Source: Capitulum mitella (taxonomy: Eukaryota; Arthropoda; Thecostraca; Pollicipedomorpha; Pollicipedidae). Taken from it: a DNA stretch of 64,000 nt. Numbering within the stretch: the stretch's first letter is position 1; each line of letters opens with the position of its first letter. The DNA lies in contig CP099842.1 of NCBI GenBank assembly GCA_030062745.1, forward strand, positions 29,141,307-29,205,306, written 5' to 3'. The notes under the pieces were generated by a model that ran no database searches, was not told the DNA's origin, and was given only the letters and a program-made list of their open reading frames with translations. Shown here piece after piece: positions 37,947-50,427 of this stretch. Made by a program: the position numbers and the translations under genes.

Positions 37947-40900
37947 ATGGCTGGGCCTGCGAGGTCCGCGGCCGTCGGCCGGCCGCTGCTGCTGCTGCTG
38001 CTGGTCGCCGGCATCGCCGGCTGGAGGTTCGACGCGCTCACGCAGAGCTGGCAGCCGGACCCGGTCCCGGCGGCGGCCGACCACCGGCAGGGTTACGCCT
38101 ACGGCGGCGGCTACCAGCACGGCTATCAGCAGCAGTACCAGCCGGGGTACCAGCAGCACTACGATCGGGGGTACCACGACGTGGTGGCGTACAGCCGCGA
38201 CGGCAAGGAGCCGCAGACCAACAATACCGAGAAACAGCCAATGGAGAGCAAGAACAAGACAAAGGAGATGGACCCAATGGAGAGCAAGGAGAAGAAGAAG
38301 AGCATGGAGTGCAAGAATAAGGCAAAGTCCGGCCGTTGCCTGACCAGGAAGGAGCGGGAGCTCCTTCTTCCCAACGGCTTTATGCTGGCCTTCGAGCCGA
38401 AAGTAGCCTTCAATTTGTACAACAACGATAAAATGGGCCGTAAGTAAACCGGATGGTCGCATGTAGCGTTGGCATGCTTCTCGCGGCTTCCAGATGTAAC
38501 TGGTGGCCACCTTCAGCTAATTTTCCTGCGTAGGGGACGTTTGACCTCTAAAATTCCATTCCATTCAAAGAACCCCTTGAATCATCGCAGATCATTCGGT
38601 GACTTGGTTAACCCTATTCCCGGCAGGGGGGGCGGAATCCGCCCCCCCTCGGGTTTTTTGCTTGCCAATTCCAGGCTTTTTGACACAGCTTCACGAAACT
38701 TGGTGACTTTTCCTAGCTATTCCTTCTACGCGCCGTGACAAAATTTCGAAATTCTATTTTCCTCAGGGGCGGAGCCAGGCAACGTTTTTGGGAGGCACCT
38801 CAGGTCATTTTTGGCCATGTTGAGGGTAAAAGGAAAATGTCTGCCAAAAACAGAGTTTTTAAGATAGAACTTAAAACTTTATATGAATATATAGCTAAAT
38901 AGTTGGGTAATGTGCATATATAATTTTGTTTATCTGAGGTCACTTTACAAGGTCAGGTCAAGGTCAAAAGTCAAAATTTGTTTTTTCGCAATAATTTCGG
39001 CGCCGTTTTTTTCAAATGCCAAACCCGGGATATATATGACGTAGAAAGATGCCCTCTACTTGTGTACCAAGTTTCAGCTTGATATCAGGTCAGGTCACGG
39101 AGCTATGACCTAAAATGACAGTGCACGTGCCCTATATCGCAAAAGGCAAAAAATGAATTTTTTTGGAATAGAGTAAATTTAATCGATTAAAAACGTTTAC
39201 AGATAATATTGAATGCACACGACATCATTCCAGATGACCCCAAGGTCACTGGAGGTCATTTAAGGTCAAAGGTCACAAGTTGATCTGAGAAACGTGTGAC
39301 CATGACAGTTCCCCCTTTTTTATGTCCCTGGCACCGCCTATGCCAACATTATACAAACATTGTAATGCGATTTGTACTTCTTTAGCATAACATGACTAGC
39401 AGAAGCTAAAAAAGTGTTTTGGCCTCTTTTGTTCATTCCGTTATTGGAAAACTAATCCCCCTATTTTTGAAACCCTGTGAACGCCCATGAATTTTCTCAA
39501 AATTTCAAATTTGCATACCCATGGTAAGAGCCCTATCCATAATCTCTCGACTGATGCCAGTTTCATCGAAATCGGTCCATAAACAACGGAGTTATAAGAA
39601 GTCCAAAAGTACCCCCCATTTTGACATTTTTGCCCCCCTGTATCCACAAATGTCAAAATTTTGAAAATTTCTTTTTATAAAAATGTAGTTCACGTGACGG
39701 CAAATCGATTGCCGTTTGTTGCGATGAAATCGAATAAGTAGTTCTCGAGATCTCAGGGGGGGGGCCGAATCCGCCCCCCCTGCCGGGAATCGGCCATACC
39801 GTCGAGCCCTCCGGGAATAGGGTTAAAGAACATTTCAGAACTTACATTTCCATCAGGACCAAATTGTCGTACATTCCGGTCAAGTGGTGGTCACTGTCTA
39901 ACATCAGCCTCGAGTGCTGCCGTTACCATCTTGACGAAGGTGCAACCGTCAGGCATCCAATAGACTTTCAGCTAACGAGTCCTCTATTGAAGGCACTCGC
40001 GAGCAGGCGTAATTGCCTTTCCTGAGTGCAGTATTACTGGAACGTAAACCAGGACTCCGGTAATCGCATTTTAAGCAGGTACGCGAGTAAAGCCGTCATT
40101 CGAAATGGAGGCATGTAATGGACGGCTGGTCAAATGGGACATCAGCCGATGCTGGGGCCCACACTGGCCTCAGGATGGCATCCGGCCCGGTGGGGCCACC
40201 TGTAGGGTTGTAGGGTTCCGAGCCAGGCTGCTATCGACAGTCATGTTGTGTTGTGGGCAAACAGTTCTTGGGGAGGTCTGCAAGGAGTTGGTTTTGTGCT
40301 GCTACGATGCAAATCAGCGCATGCTATCCGCCATGCCCACTAAACCACATCAGTTGCAATTTGTTGCAATGGAACTAAGCAGTTTCAGTCTGTAAATGGC
40401 AGACGTTCCACATTTAATGTCATAGGCGAGCAAGTCCAGTGTGGTCGATATAGGTCGGTCGATTTATACAGGCCGCTAGTGACTGTATCCGTTCCCGGAG
40501 GCACTAAGAATTACCCAGGCCGCTGCCGAGCCTTGCCATGGTCAGCAATCGCTGTTCCCCGCAGTTGCTCTTCCTCATTCGCCCATTGCCTCGACTTAAG
40601 ACTTACAAGCACGAGCATTTCGCGCGCAGCCGATGTCCCACATGGCTGAGAGAGAGAGGCCGACGCCCGGCAATGAAAGCCGTCACCTCGCCAGCGACGT
40701 CCATAAAACAGGAGATGCTCATCTCGCTGGCCGGTCCGGGCTTCGTCGTCGTTGGACGGCCGGGCACGCCATCCAAATTGCCGGGCCGACACTGCTATTT
40801 GTCGACACGCACTCACTCCCGTGCGGCCTCGTCGCTGGCAGTGAAACCGCGCGAACCGTTCGAAAGGTCGCCGCGTGGGTCGCGCGCCAACTCGGGGAAG

Positions 40901-43900
40901 AGCGCAGTGGTGTCTCCTGTTCCTTATCCCACGGAGTTCATACATGGTTTTGTTCGTTGTGAGTTGACAGTTCACTCCAGGCTTCCTCAGCCTTGTTGGC
41001 AGCAATTTTATGTGAATATCCAGCTTTCATCGCCCCCGTTCCACCGTTATAGATCAAGCACGCATACGCAGAGCAACGCAGGCAAAACGGTTTATTGGAA
41101 CATGACAGAAGCATGACTGGGGATTTTCGAAACTTGTTGGAAGTCTGTTCTGCCAAGTATTTTAGACCGTCTTTTTTCATCCAGTGTCGCTGGCCTGGTG
41201 AAAAAATCTTTAAAAGGTGGGAAGGGCCCATCTCTCTCATTACCCCAAGATCTCCAGCGAATTCCGCAAGGAAGCAATTTCTCTGTCATCCGAGTCGCAC
41301 ATTCTGCTACAAGGCATCGTCGGAAAATCCGGAAAGTTACCGCAAACAACAGGTCTGTAAGTGTGTGCATAGCGCCGTGCCTACCTCTCGTTTTGTCAGA
41401 ACATCGCCTTAAACTCGTCACAAAACCGTGCGATGCCGCGGAGCACCATCCAAGTGCCAGCGCGGGTGTCTTACGCCCGTCCGTCCCGTTGTACCTCTAC
41501 TGGCGTCATTTCGCCAGTCACACGTGCACCAGCCGAGAGTACCTCTGTCTGCTGGGACTGTGTTTTCACCGGCATCCTGGCGGCCGCCAGTTCTGCGCAT
41601 CCTGGTCAAGACGGATATCCAGTACCAGCCGCCGGCGAACCTGGTGGACGCCGCTGGCAGGTCCATGCAGTCCTCCAAGATGATGATGGACAAGCAGATC
41701 ATCTACAACACCTTCAAGGCCACTATAACGCGGTATGTAGTCTTATAGCGCCGTATAGCCGTCATGTTTTCTTAATTTCTATTTTTTCAACGTGTGGTGG
41801 TTCACGGTTCACGGTTAGACGATTCAACGTGAAATGGTGCAAATCACCCCTGTAGCATTGCGCCAAAGGATAATGGCGCCTACAGTACTCCGTTTAGACT
41901 TGTTCACACAGAAAATTTTATTCGGGGCTGTCAAAGGCTGCGATCGCAAGCGTGCGAATGGATATGGAGAAATGACGTTCAATGACATGGTCTTCATCCT
42001 TCTCTCTTACCCAATCGTCACATATTTAACCCGTCCCCGACTTGGGGGACGGTTGACCGCCCCACTCTGAGGTTTTTCCAACGTTGCAAGAGACTGAACA
42101 AACACAGCACCACGAAACCTGTCAGACTTGTCACACTAGTGTGTACCTCTTGCTTGATCATTTTTACGCCTTGTGTCAAAATTCTGACCTTAGGTCAAAT
42201 CAGGCGTCTGACCTAGGCCAGGTCAAGTGGACCTATGCTCAGAAAAGTTTAGCGTCCTGTAACTTCTTCAGAAAGCATGACATCAGAATAAAACTTCCAG
42301 GGGTTAGAGATCTTGATGGATGCAACAAATCTGTCATCTCAGGTTTTTCGGAATTTCCCGGGTCATTGACCTGAGGTCAACCTAGTTTTTAAGACATGTT
42401 GTCATTTTTTGTTCAGCATTTGATAGTATTTTTTAATCATTTGTAGTGTGCTAATGCAGAAATCCTACGTCGCGAAAATCAACAAACGCTAAAACAGTTC
42501 CCGTTAATTTCATGCCGCGTTCGGCGGCAGCCGGCGCAAAAAGCGATGTGTCTTGAGCTCAATGTTTTGGTGTACACATTGAACAAATCACAGGAATTAG
42601 GTGTGTGCCGGTATCTGCGGACCTATACCTGCCCATTGGTACCTTTACCTAGACTTTATTAATCACAGTCCTTGAGGTCAAGACCGTTTCTTGGTGTCAT
42701 GCAGTCAGCTGTGAGAAAACATATACGGGGTGTAAATGGCTTATATATTATCCAAAACTAAAATGAGACCAGTTTCGAGCTCTACTTGTCACGAGCGTTC
42801 CAACGGTATGCTTACTTTTATCGCATGACCAGCCGTTCGTAAGCTAGAGGGGGGGGGGGGTCAGCTCCTCCCCCAGTCGAGCGTGATCGGTGGCGACTGC
42901 CAGTTGGACGCGGGTTAATGGAATCGTGAGGCGAGCAGGTTATGGCTTTATTCACTACCGGTTTCAAACCCGTCTCGGGCTCTTTGTGTGGTACTGGGCA
43001 CTGAGCGGAACAGGTCATGATAGACAGGAACAGCGGTTACATATAACTGCTGTTCCTGCTTATCGTGACCTGTTCTGCTCGGTGCCCTCTACCTCCTGAC
43101 GACGACCTCGAGACGGGTTTGAAACCGGACGGGTTTGAAACCGGTTGTGAATAAAACCATAAACTGGTCGCCTCACGATTCCATTAGATGTCTTACGATT
43201 CATAACATCTGAGGTTATGAGCTGTTCAAACGACTTCTGTCTTACGTTTTGACATGAGTTCCACGACGATGCATGTAATGTCTTATTTTGAGATGGTGTT
43301 TTTTTCCCGTTTTTCTTGTTTCTCTGGATAGGTACCAGTGAGTCAGTGCCGTCTCTAACCAGTGACCGGCGACTCCGTTTGGTCCTCTGACCATTGACTG
43401 GCGGCTCTGTCCCCTCCTCTGGCCAATGACCGGCGGCTCTGTCCCCGTCCTCTGTCCAGTGACCGGTGAGTCGGTCCCCCTTCTCTGACCAGTGACCGGT
43501 GGCCCGTGCGCCAGGTTCGGAGCGGACGGTGACGCCTGCCTGCAGAGGGCCGTCTGCGAGGTGGCCGAGGCGCCGCTCAGGAGGGACGGCATTATCGGAG
43601 AAATACTCAACATGGTCCTCTCGTAAGTACACCAAACGACCCCTAGTTCCGCCTGACAAAAGGCATGATGCCACGCATCAGTGCACTGATGCTACGCAGC
43701 AATGTATGGGAGTTTTCAAAGTTGGTAGGGCCAGAGCCAATGCAGTTTTTGTTTCATACGATACCACTGGGGTGATGTTGAAATTGTCTGGTTGGTGAGG
43801 TAAGTAGCTACCATCGCCACCGGACTTATCCTATGGGCTGCTACACTTATGATGTGATGCGCATTGCTCAAAATTGATTATCTCCACGGCATTCTCGCAA

Positions 43901-44908
43901 CGCGTTTGCCATGTCAACAGTCACCTTTCCGTTTACAGATGCATGCCATTCATTAATTGTTGTCCGCCATGAGAGTTATTCCGTCACCTCTCGAGTTCTT
44001 GAGCCGCTCAAGCACGTGCAGAAACAAACCGCCCTAGTGTGTGTTGCGGACTCTGAATATGTCTGGTCAGATTAAGTCTGCCAACTGTGCGGGAAAAACG
44101 ACTGCGTTAAGCACAGACAGAACCCCCTACCACTTTCTCTGGAAGAACACCAGCAGGCTTTAGGCACTCCAGCCAATAAACCTGTCATCTAGCGTCCATG
44201 TGAAAGCGCAAACATGGGCATTGCAGACCGTTAGACCTGATGAACAGCTGCCTTGGAACATATGACCTCCCTCATCCCAGCAGGCCATCTCAGTCGATTC
44301 CGATTTGCACATTCCCGAGCAGGAGTGTAGGAGCATCCGAAAAATGGAGGCCAAAAACGTTTTTCCCCATAGGGTTAGTGTCAAATTTCCCCAAAAGTGC
44401 GGGTCATGGCCCCCCTGTTCCCTCCACGTTCTTACGCCCATGTCGCCGAGGATCTCTTTCAACAAATAGGACAAGCCTATACAGCCCACACAGCTACCAG
44501 CCTGGTCCCAAATCGGTCGTCCTATGAATGGTGCTGTTTCGATCTCCTCATTGACCTCCACGCTTACGACACTACCCCGTTCTTGCCCTGCATATCCTCT
44601 AACTGACGACGAGTAACGTACCCTTCCGCAGAACCTCCAGCCTCCCGCACCGGCCGTCAGGCCCCTTGGCTGGCCGAACTGACCGGCGCCTCCGCCGCAG
44701 GCCGTCGCACCGTCTGGAGCAGGCCGAGTCGTCCGAGGTCGCCGACCTGCTGGCGGCCGAGCAGCGGGGCCGCGAGATGGGCGAGTGCCACCTGGCCTAC
44801 CCGCGCTGCCCGCTCTCGCTCTTCAACGTCATCGACTCGGCCTCCGACTACACGGGCAGCATCCTGGACGCGCTGGCCGAGCACGGCCAGGAGCCGGACA
44901 TCTCTTGA
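37947..44908 (+). CDS. DM4/DM12 domain-containing secreted protein (complete, 4 coding exons)
   Basis: Exons 37947-38439, 41591-41732, 43515-43622 and 44701-44908 are joined by GT-AG introns with matching phases (1, 2, 2), giving 951 nt and 316 aa. A signal peptide is clear (MAGPARSAAVGR then LLLLLLVAGIAG). Residues about 48-77 are Tyr/Gln/Gly-rich; 96-131 are Lys-rich with PMESK repeated. The DM4/DM12-type region follows: RKERELLLPNGFMLAFEPKV, then FGADGDACLQRAVCEVAE (Cys220, Cys226), IIGEILNMVLSPS, and GECHLAYPRCPLSLFNVI (Cys277, Cys284), the family's four-cysteine pattern. The family is large in arthropods and its biochemical role is unknown. The signal peptide and cysteine pairs suggest an extracellular product. 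Intron 1 holds a family A piggyBac-like MITE and intron 2 a family B copy plus a foldback MITE. The N-terminal low-complexity half is unusual for the family. Confidence 0.92.
38612..39822. mobile_element. piggyBac-like MITE family A, copy 3 (1211 bp), in intron 1 of the DM4/DM12 gene
   Basis: Flanked by TTAA (38608-38611 and 39823-39826). Ends CCCTATTCCCGGCAGGGG and CCCTCCGGGAATAGGG. AGGTCA half-sites at 38937, 38950, 38955, 38961, 39043-equivalent clusters near 39243, 39253, 39263 and 39270. TCAAGGTCA lies at 38958-38966 and the DR1 AGGTCAAAGGTCA at 39263-39275. Confidence 0.9.
42030..42914. mobile_element. piggyBac-like MITE family B, copy 2 (885 bp), in intron 2 of the DM4/DM12 gene
   Basis: Flanked by TTAA (42026-42029 and 42915-42918). 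The left end is CCCGTCCCCGACTTGGGGGA and the right end CCAGTTGGACGCGGG, loose inverted repeats. Everted pairs TGACCTTAGGTCA (42185-42197) and TGACCTGAGGTCA (42367-42379). No reading frame for a transposase. Confidence 0.85.
42916..43186. mobile_element. Foldback MITE, 271 bp
   Basis: The two halves are near-complete inverted repeats: TAATGGAATCGTGAGGCGA and CCGGTTTCAAACCCGTCTCG on the left are mirrored on the right as CGAGACGGGTTTGAAACCGG and TCGCCTCACGATTCCATTA. A central hairpin contains GGAACAGCGGTTACATATAA and CTGCTGTTCC. The left end starts inside the TTAA that closes the family B element. Confidence 0.85.
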
Positions 44909-45740
44909 TGCGACGGCTCGGCCGGCAGCGCGCGCCGCACCGCCGCCCGGCCGACGGCAGCGCCGCGCCGCGGCCGCCGCCCGAAGCTGGGCAGCGGGAG
45001 TGGTGGGCCGTCACCTGCCCTGGCGGTTTGCTGTTGGGCCAGGCGGGTAGGCGTGAACTGAAGCGTGAGTGTCGAGGATAAGTGCACTAGTAATTTATTT
45101 GGAGACTGTGTCTGCGAAGGAAAAGGCGCTCGTTGAAACCAGCCAGTGCGTTTTGTGGTTTCGGGCAAGCCAGCTCTAAACCATGTAATCCATGTTATGG
45201 ATATGGTTACCACTTCCCCCGTACGGGCCATATCATTTTTCGGCAGGGCCACCAAATGCAAACCAGGAAGCTCATTTTTAAGGCAGTCGCATTTAATGAG
45301 GATTTGTGCAATTAAAGCTCCTGGGCACAAAGGAAATGGAAGCTGCCCATGTTCAACGTTGTGTATTTAATCACCACAAGCGAGCAAATAAGACTGAAGC
45401 CAGGTCTGGCGAAGTACTCGCATGTTCAGGTTGCATAACCCATGAAGAAGCTCTAGACGATGATACGAAACGGAGCATATGCATTGCTTGTGTGCTGCAA
45501 CACTGCCGCAACAATCAAAATGTTTGTGGATGTGCTGCCTTGTGTTTCGTTACCACCTACTCAACACCTGCGGGACTGATGGCTTCCTGCAACTCGTGAA
45601 TGATTTGCTTGTAAGACGGGTCCTCTACTTGCATAACGAGTTGTCATTACTTTATCTGTGTTCCGAAGCCTACTTCTGTCAAGAATTATGAATGGCTGTA
45701 TCGTTGTACGCATCAATAAAACGGCTGTGCATGACAGGCA
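44909..45740 (+). other. 3' UTR of the DM4/DM12 gene
   Basis: GC-rich for about 150 bases after the stop, then mixed. An AATAAA hexamer at 45715-45720 is the best poly(A) signal; an ATTAAA near 45311 could serve a shorter form. Confidence 0.5.
45715..45720 (+). terminator. Poly(A) signal AATAAA
   Basis: Canonical hexamer about 800 nt past the DM4/DM12 stop codon, on the same strand. Confidence 0.5.
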
Positions 45741-47936
45741 GAAATAAGCCAGCAGTGACCACGGACAGCTTGTCCTTGACCCAGGTCACAGTCCGCAGCA
45801 ACAGCGGACGTCGCACTGTCTCATATCACCATATCCCTCTTCCGCGCGAGTCTACGTCATTATAAATGACTAGGTGCGACGGCCCCGTTCTTAACATGGA
45901 AAGTCTTCCCCACACCACTTCACGGCGTTTCGCCAGCAGCCTTCCTCGGACGTCCGAAACACAGGCAGCGTTTCGATGGCATCGTGTATTGAACAGCAGC
46001 GACATGGAAAGCAGCCGGAAGCGTCAGATGAGCCGGGGCCTCCTCGGGAGCAGCGACGGCGGCCGACGACGGCCGCGGGCCGTCGTCGGTGCACGTGTCG
46101 GACGCGACGGGCCGTCTCCTCTCACCAGCGCGAGATCCGGAAGGCGATGGGACAGCGCTCGCTGGGCGGGCGTCATTTTTTGCCGGACTTTTTTATGCCG
46201 CCACTGGCTGAAAACAGCGAGGTCGATAAGTACGGAGCAAGAAAACAGCGTGAATAGTGCGTAATGACGCCGAAGAGTTCAAGAAATGGCGGAATGGTGA
46301 AGACGACCCCAAGAAACTTAGGCAGTCCGTATCTTAAATGCACCGATGTATGAGACCATGGCGCAGGACCCAGTCATCAAATCAAGTCATGCTCAACGAA
46401 TAACTCAAGAACGCATAGTCTTCGTTGACATCCCCTCGCCGTTGGCGGCATGCACACCGTGGCACGGGTGAAACGACACTCGTGACAAGCGAAGCGTTTT
46501 ATTTATTATCACATGCGTCTCACTCTAGAATGCAAACTGGCATCCTGACCTGTGTTTTTCATGATATCGAAAATATTCATAAAACATATTTTTTACAAAA
46601 CAACAATGATGACTTAATATCCACAATGTCGGCGGTTTCAAATTCCTCTTAATACCGCAAAATTACCGCATCCCTCGTCACAGCTGATGCAGGAGTTCCC
46701 CTAAACCAGAAGTGATGGGAAGCCTCGGGTCACAACCCTGATGAACGCCAAACACGATCAACTCTTCAGATGGCCCTGCGTTTCCCCGACATCACTCTGT
46801 CGCAGTCACCAACCACAAATTTCCAGCACCAAGAAGCTGAGCTACGGATCTTCATGACACCTCTCAAGGGCGAATCGCACCGATCGAAACAACTCGGTAG
46901 GTCTCAATGAGCATTCAACAGACATCACGCACCTCATATGTGCTTGAATGCCCCTTTTGCAGACACGCACAAAACAACCGGACATTGTCTTCGAGCATAA
47001 GAAAAAATGTGAGACCCACTACAAAACGACAGCAAATCAGTTCCATAAACGACATCATTTAGGTCATTATTTGCCCGTGAGTCCTTACATGCACTGCGCA
47101 GACGCGTAAAAGAAAAAACTGGAAGGCAATGTGTGTTGTCGCTAAAGCATTTTTTATCATTTGCCACGAAATGATATCAGCAGAAACACAACAATAAAAA
47201 AACAAAAAACAACAACAAAGAAAAAAATAGCAAACATGTTTCAAATCTTACGGCCATAAACGTCCCAGACATAACGATAAGTATGCTAACATGGGATACC
47301 TAAAAACTGCAACAATAAAACTTAACGGAATTTCAAAGCATGAATATTTGATTCGCACATGTGCATACATAGGTTAAGAAAAGGTATGGCATTTGCAAGC
47401 CATCACACGCGGATGTAAAGAAAGAATCCAATTTGAAATGCCTGAATTCTGTGGTGACGACACCAAAGATGTCGCTGACAAATACCGGGTGTTCCTAGGT
47501 TATCTACAGAATTGTCGGAGAATTATGTGCAACGGGCCTGACTGGCAACCAAATTATTAGAATACACCCTGAATTTCTGCCCAGTGTCTCACGGTATGTA
47601 CAGCAAATGCCAACACTCGACGGTCACATGGTTTCAGGTGAATTTTCCAAAAGTCGCCGTTTGCGAATCACAAACTTTCCCGAAGCCGCGTCCACGTGGA
47701 CGTTCCGCTTCTTCCACCAGCACGCGCAGAGATCAACTTCTTTCAAAAGTACCAGCCCCAGCTTTCACGGAACACGAATTTGCTAAGCAACACGGAGCAT
47801 CTGACGTCAACAATACCAAAGCCACTCCTGATCTCCATGTAAAATTTATGGCCGTGAGCGAATGCGATCCGTTACATACGAACAGGTCCTCGTCTGTTAG
47901 GGCACGTGTCTGGTGTTGCTAGGTTGTGATAACGGC
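45741..47936. other. Intergenic, no gene recognised
   Basis: A CpG-rich patch at about 45970-46180 and AT-rich DNA with A runs near 47190-47230. The open frames in the CpG-rich patch lack motifs and splice context. Confidence 0.5.
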
Positions 47937-50427
47937 ACGGTAACCGGACCAAGGTTCGTAGGCCAACGGTTCGTAAGAGAAAAGGTTCGTTAACAAATGT
48001 TCGTAAACATAAGGTTCGTAGAGTAAAAGGTTCGTATGGGAAAATGTCGAAATCGAAAGTTCCGACCTTTTCCCGTATCGATAGAATCGTATCGAAAGGT
48101 TCGTAACGGAAGAGGTCCGCACTGCAGGAGCCTCGCATGAGAAGGGTTCTTACGAACAAGGTTCGTAGAGGAAAAGGTTTGTAAAGAAAAAGGTTCGTAA
48201 CCAAAGGTCCGTAAACATAATGTGCACATAGGAAAAGGTTCGTACCGGACAAGGTTCGTGACGGGAAAGGTTCGCATTGTAAAATGTTCGTAACGACGCC
48301 GCAGTGTTTCTCCACCGTCGGCCGCCACCACTCACCGTCCTCCCTAAAAAAAAACGGACAACCGTAGGTGGTGTTTTCTCGCTGGGTAGTACGAATCGGC
48401 GGCCAGAATGGTTAGGCCAGGTTGTGCGTGGGTCGTCTTGTTTTGAAGTAGGCGGGCTTATCACAAAACGAGCGGGAAACCTCTTAATAATGGGTTATTT
48501 CCTGGGTTGCTGTGATAGGCTGAATAGTTCGCATAACCCCATTTCCATGCAGTAAATTGGTGGTGAATTCCGTGTGGCCCCCAGGTTGGAAAATATGTTG
48601 TTTTCTGGTGTTGAAGAACACCAGGAAATGTCTGCTCCAAAAACGTTTTATGCTCCAAAAGTTTGACGTTCTGTCTCCATCAAAAAGGTACATTATAAAC
48701 TTGTTGGTAAATTTCTAACTCTGCAAGCAAATAACAACCTCCATTCAGTAAGAAGCAGGTATGATGTCATAACTGACTTACACCAAGAACGCTGACTTAA
48801 ACCAGTATTACTTTTTGCAAAACTTTGCACTCCAGAACAAAAATTATACTCCAACACCAAGAACAGAAAACAAATTTCTACCCCTACCCCCCGCCCTTCC
48901 CGGACATGTTTTCACAACGTAATCGACCGACTGTCTCTGAAGTACCTAGGCGTGAACGAATCCATGGTACATTTGTACATTTTCGAAATAAACACGAAAA
49001 TGGTTATGGACGGTGTCAGCACCATGGAAAGTGGGACAATGTCGCCGAAGACCGCTCCAACAGTTACATCCATATATGAGCAGCCTCCATAATGCGCATC
49101 GTCCCACTGGCTTCACCCCTGACCGTGTGGCCTATTTAGGACCAGTGCCATTGCGGCAGCAAGACAAGCCGGATCTACCATGCAAGGGGAAACTAGACAC
49201 AAAACGGAATACAAATATATGAGAGACAGGCCGCCATGCTTACCTTCGGCCGGGGCCGTACATGCTAAACTCGCATCAATATAATCTACAACTGAGGCTT
49301 GCTTTCCTCTGCTCGCCTGAGGTACAGTGGTGGTCAATGGTGGGCTCAGTCAACCTTCGTCATGGGGAAACAGGATAACCCGACCAACTTCAGTTGACTT
49401 TTCTTCTTTCTCCACACGTCTACGGTGAAGGGTTCGTAACACTGTCCTGTTCTGTCCTGTTGTGGCTGGCCGTGGGCCATCCATCCATTCACCCAAACAA
49501 TCGCTTCTTTCACGCAACTGCGCCACTTTTCAATGTCTGGTTAGGTTTCGGTCATGATAAGACACACCAGGGGACGGGGACCCGCGGTACCCACACTCCC
49601 CATTTGACAGGGCCCTGGCAGATGGCGTGCGCGCGACCCGCGACGGCCGCGGAGGAATGAGGTCCGTGACCACAGGCGCAAGCAGGCCCCAAAAGCTGAC
49701 CTCATCACGTAACAAAACGTACAACAGTTAACTAATCAGGCAAAAAAGGCACAAAAAGTTGAAGCGCAACAGCTACGTTTTGAAAACTCTGGAAGGGTGA
49801 CGGGCCCGGAATCCACGTACACTCCACTGTATGAAAATGGGATTATGTGAACTATTCAACCTACAACAGAAACCCCCAAAATAACCCACTACTGAGAGCT
49901 CTCGCGCTCATTTTATGCTAGCTCCGGCTACTTCAAAACAGAATAACCCACGCGCAAACTGCCATGACTTCTCTGGCCGTCGATTCGCACTACAGGAGAA
50001 CACCACCTATGACTGCCCATCCCACGAAGCAGAGTGAGTGGAGAGACCTACTGCACGCCCATGTTGTCTCTGTCGGTCCCGGCGTGGCCAAATCACTTGG
50101 CTGCGATGGCCGACGGTGGGGAAACATCGCGGCCGTATCACCCCATGTCCGATACGAACCTTTTCCGATATGAAACTGGTCCCACACGAACCTTGTGCAT
50201 ACGAACCTTTGGTTACGAACCTTTTCCGTCACGAACCTTTTACTTACTCGTTTTTGTTTTTTCGTTCGAGCCGTTTCTATACGGGCCTTTTGCGGTACGA
50301 ACCTTTTCCGTTACGAACTTTTTTCGATACCGAACTTTTCCGATACGAACCTCTTGCGATACGACCCTTATGCTTATGAATATTTGACCTACGAGCCACT
50401 GATTTACGAACTTTGGCCCCAGACCCC
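47937..50427. mobile_element. Foldback-type element with tandem-repeat arms (about 2.5 kb)
   Basis: The left arm (about 47950-48298) is an array of about a dozen units like AAAAGGTTCGTAACGG; the right arm (about 50146-50412) is the same array on the other strand (CCGATACGAACCTTTT). At the inner edges GTTTCTCCACCGTCGGCCG (48305-48323) faces GGCCGACGGTGGGGAAAC (50108-50125). This large palindrome with tandem arrays in its arms is the layout of foldback (FB-like) elements. Exact outer ends and target duplication were not found. Confidence 0.65.
48324..50107. other. Interior of the foldback element
   Basis: About 1.8 kb between the arms. No transposase or other protein segment was recognised. 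It contains mixed-composition DNA with a C-rich stretch near 48880 and no obvious internal repeats. Confidence 0.45.

Noticed and set aside
44160-44561. 133-codon minus-strand frame in intron 3 of the DM4/DM12 gene
   Set aside because: Antisense to a supported gene, no family resemblance that I can defend.
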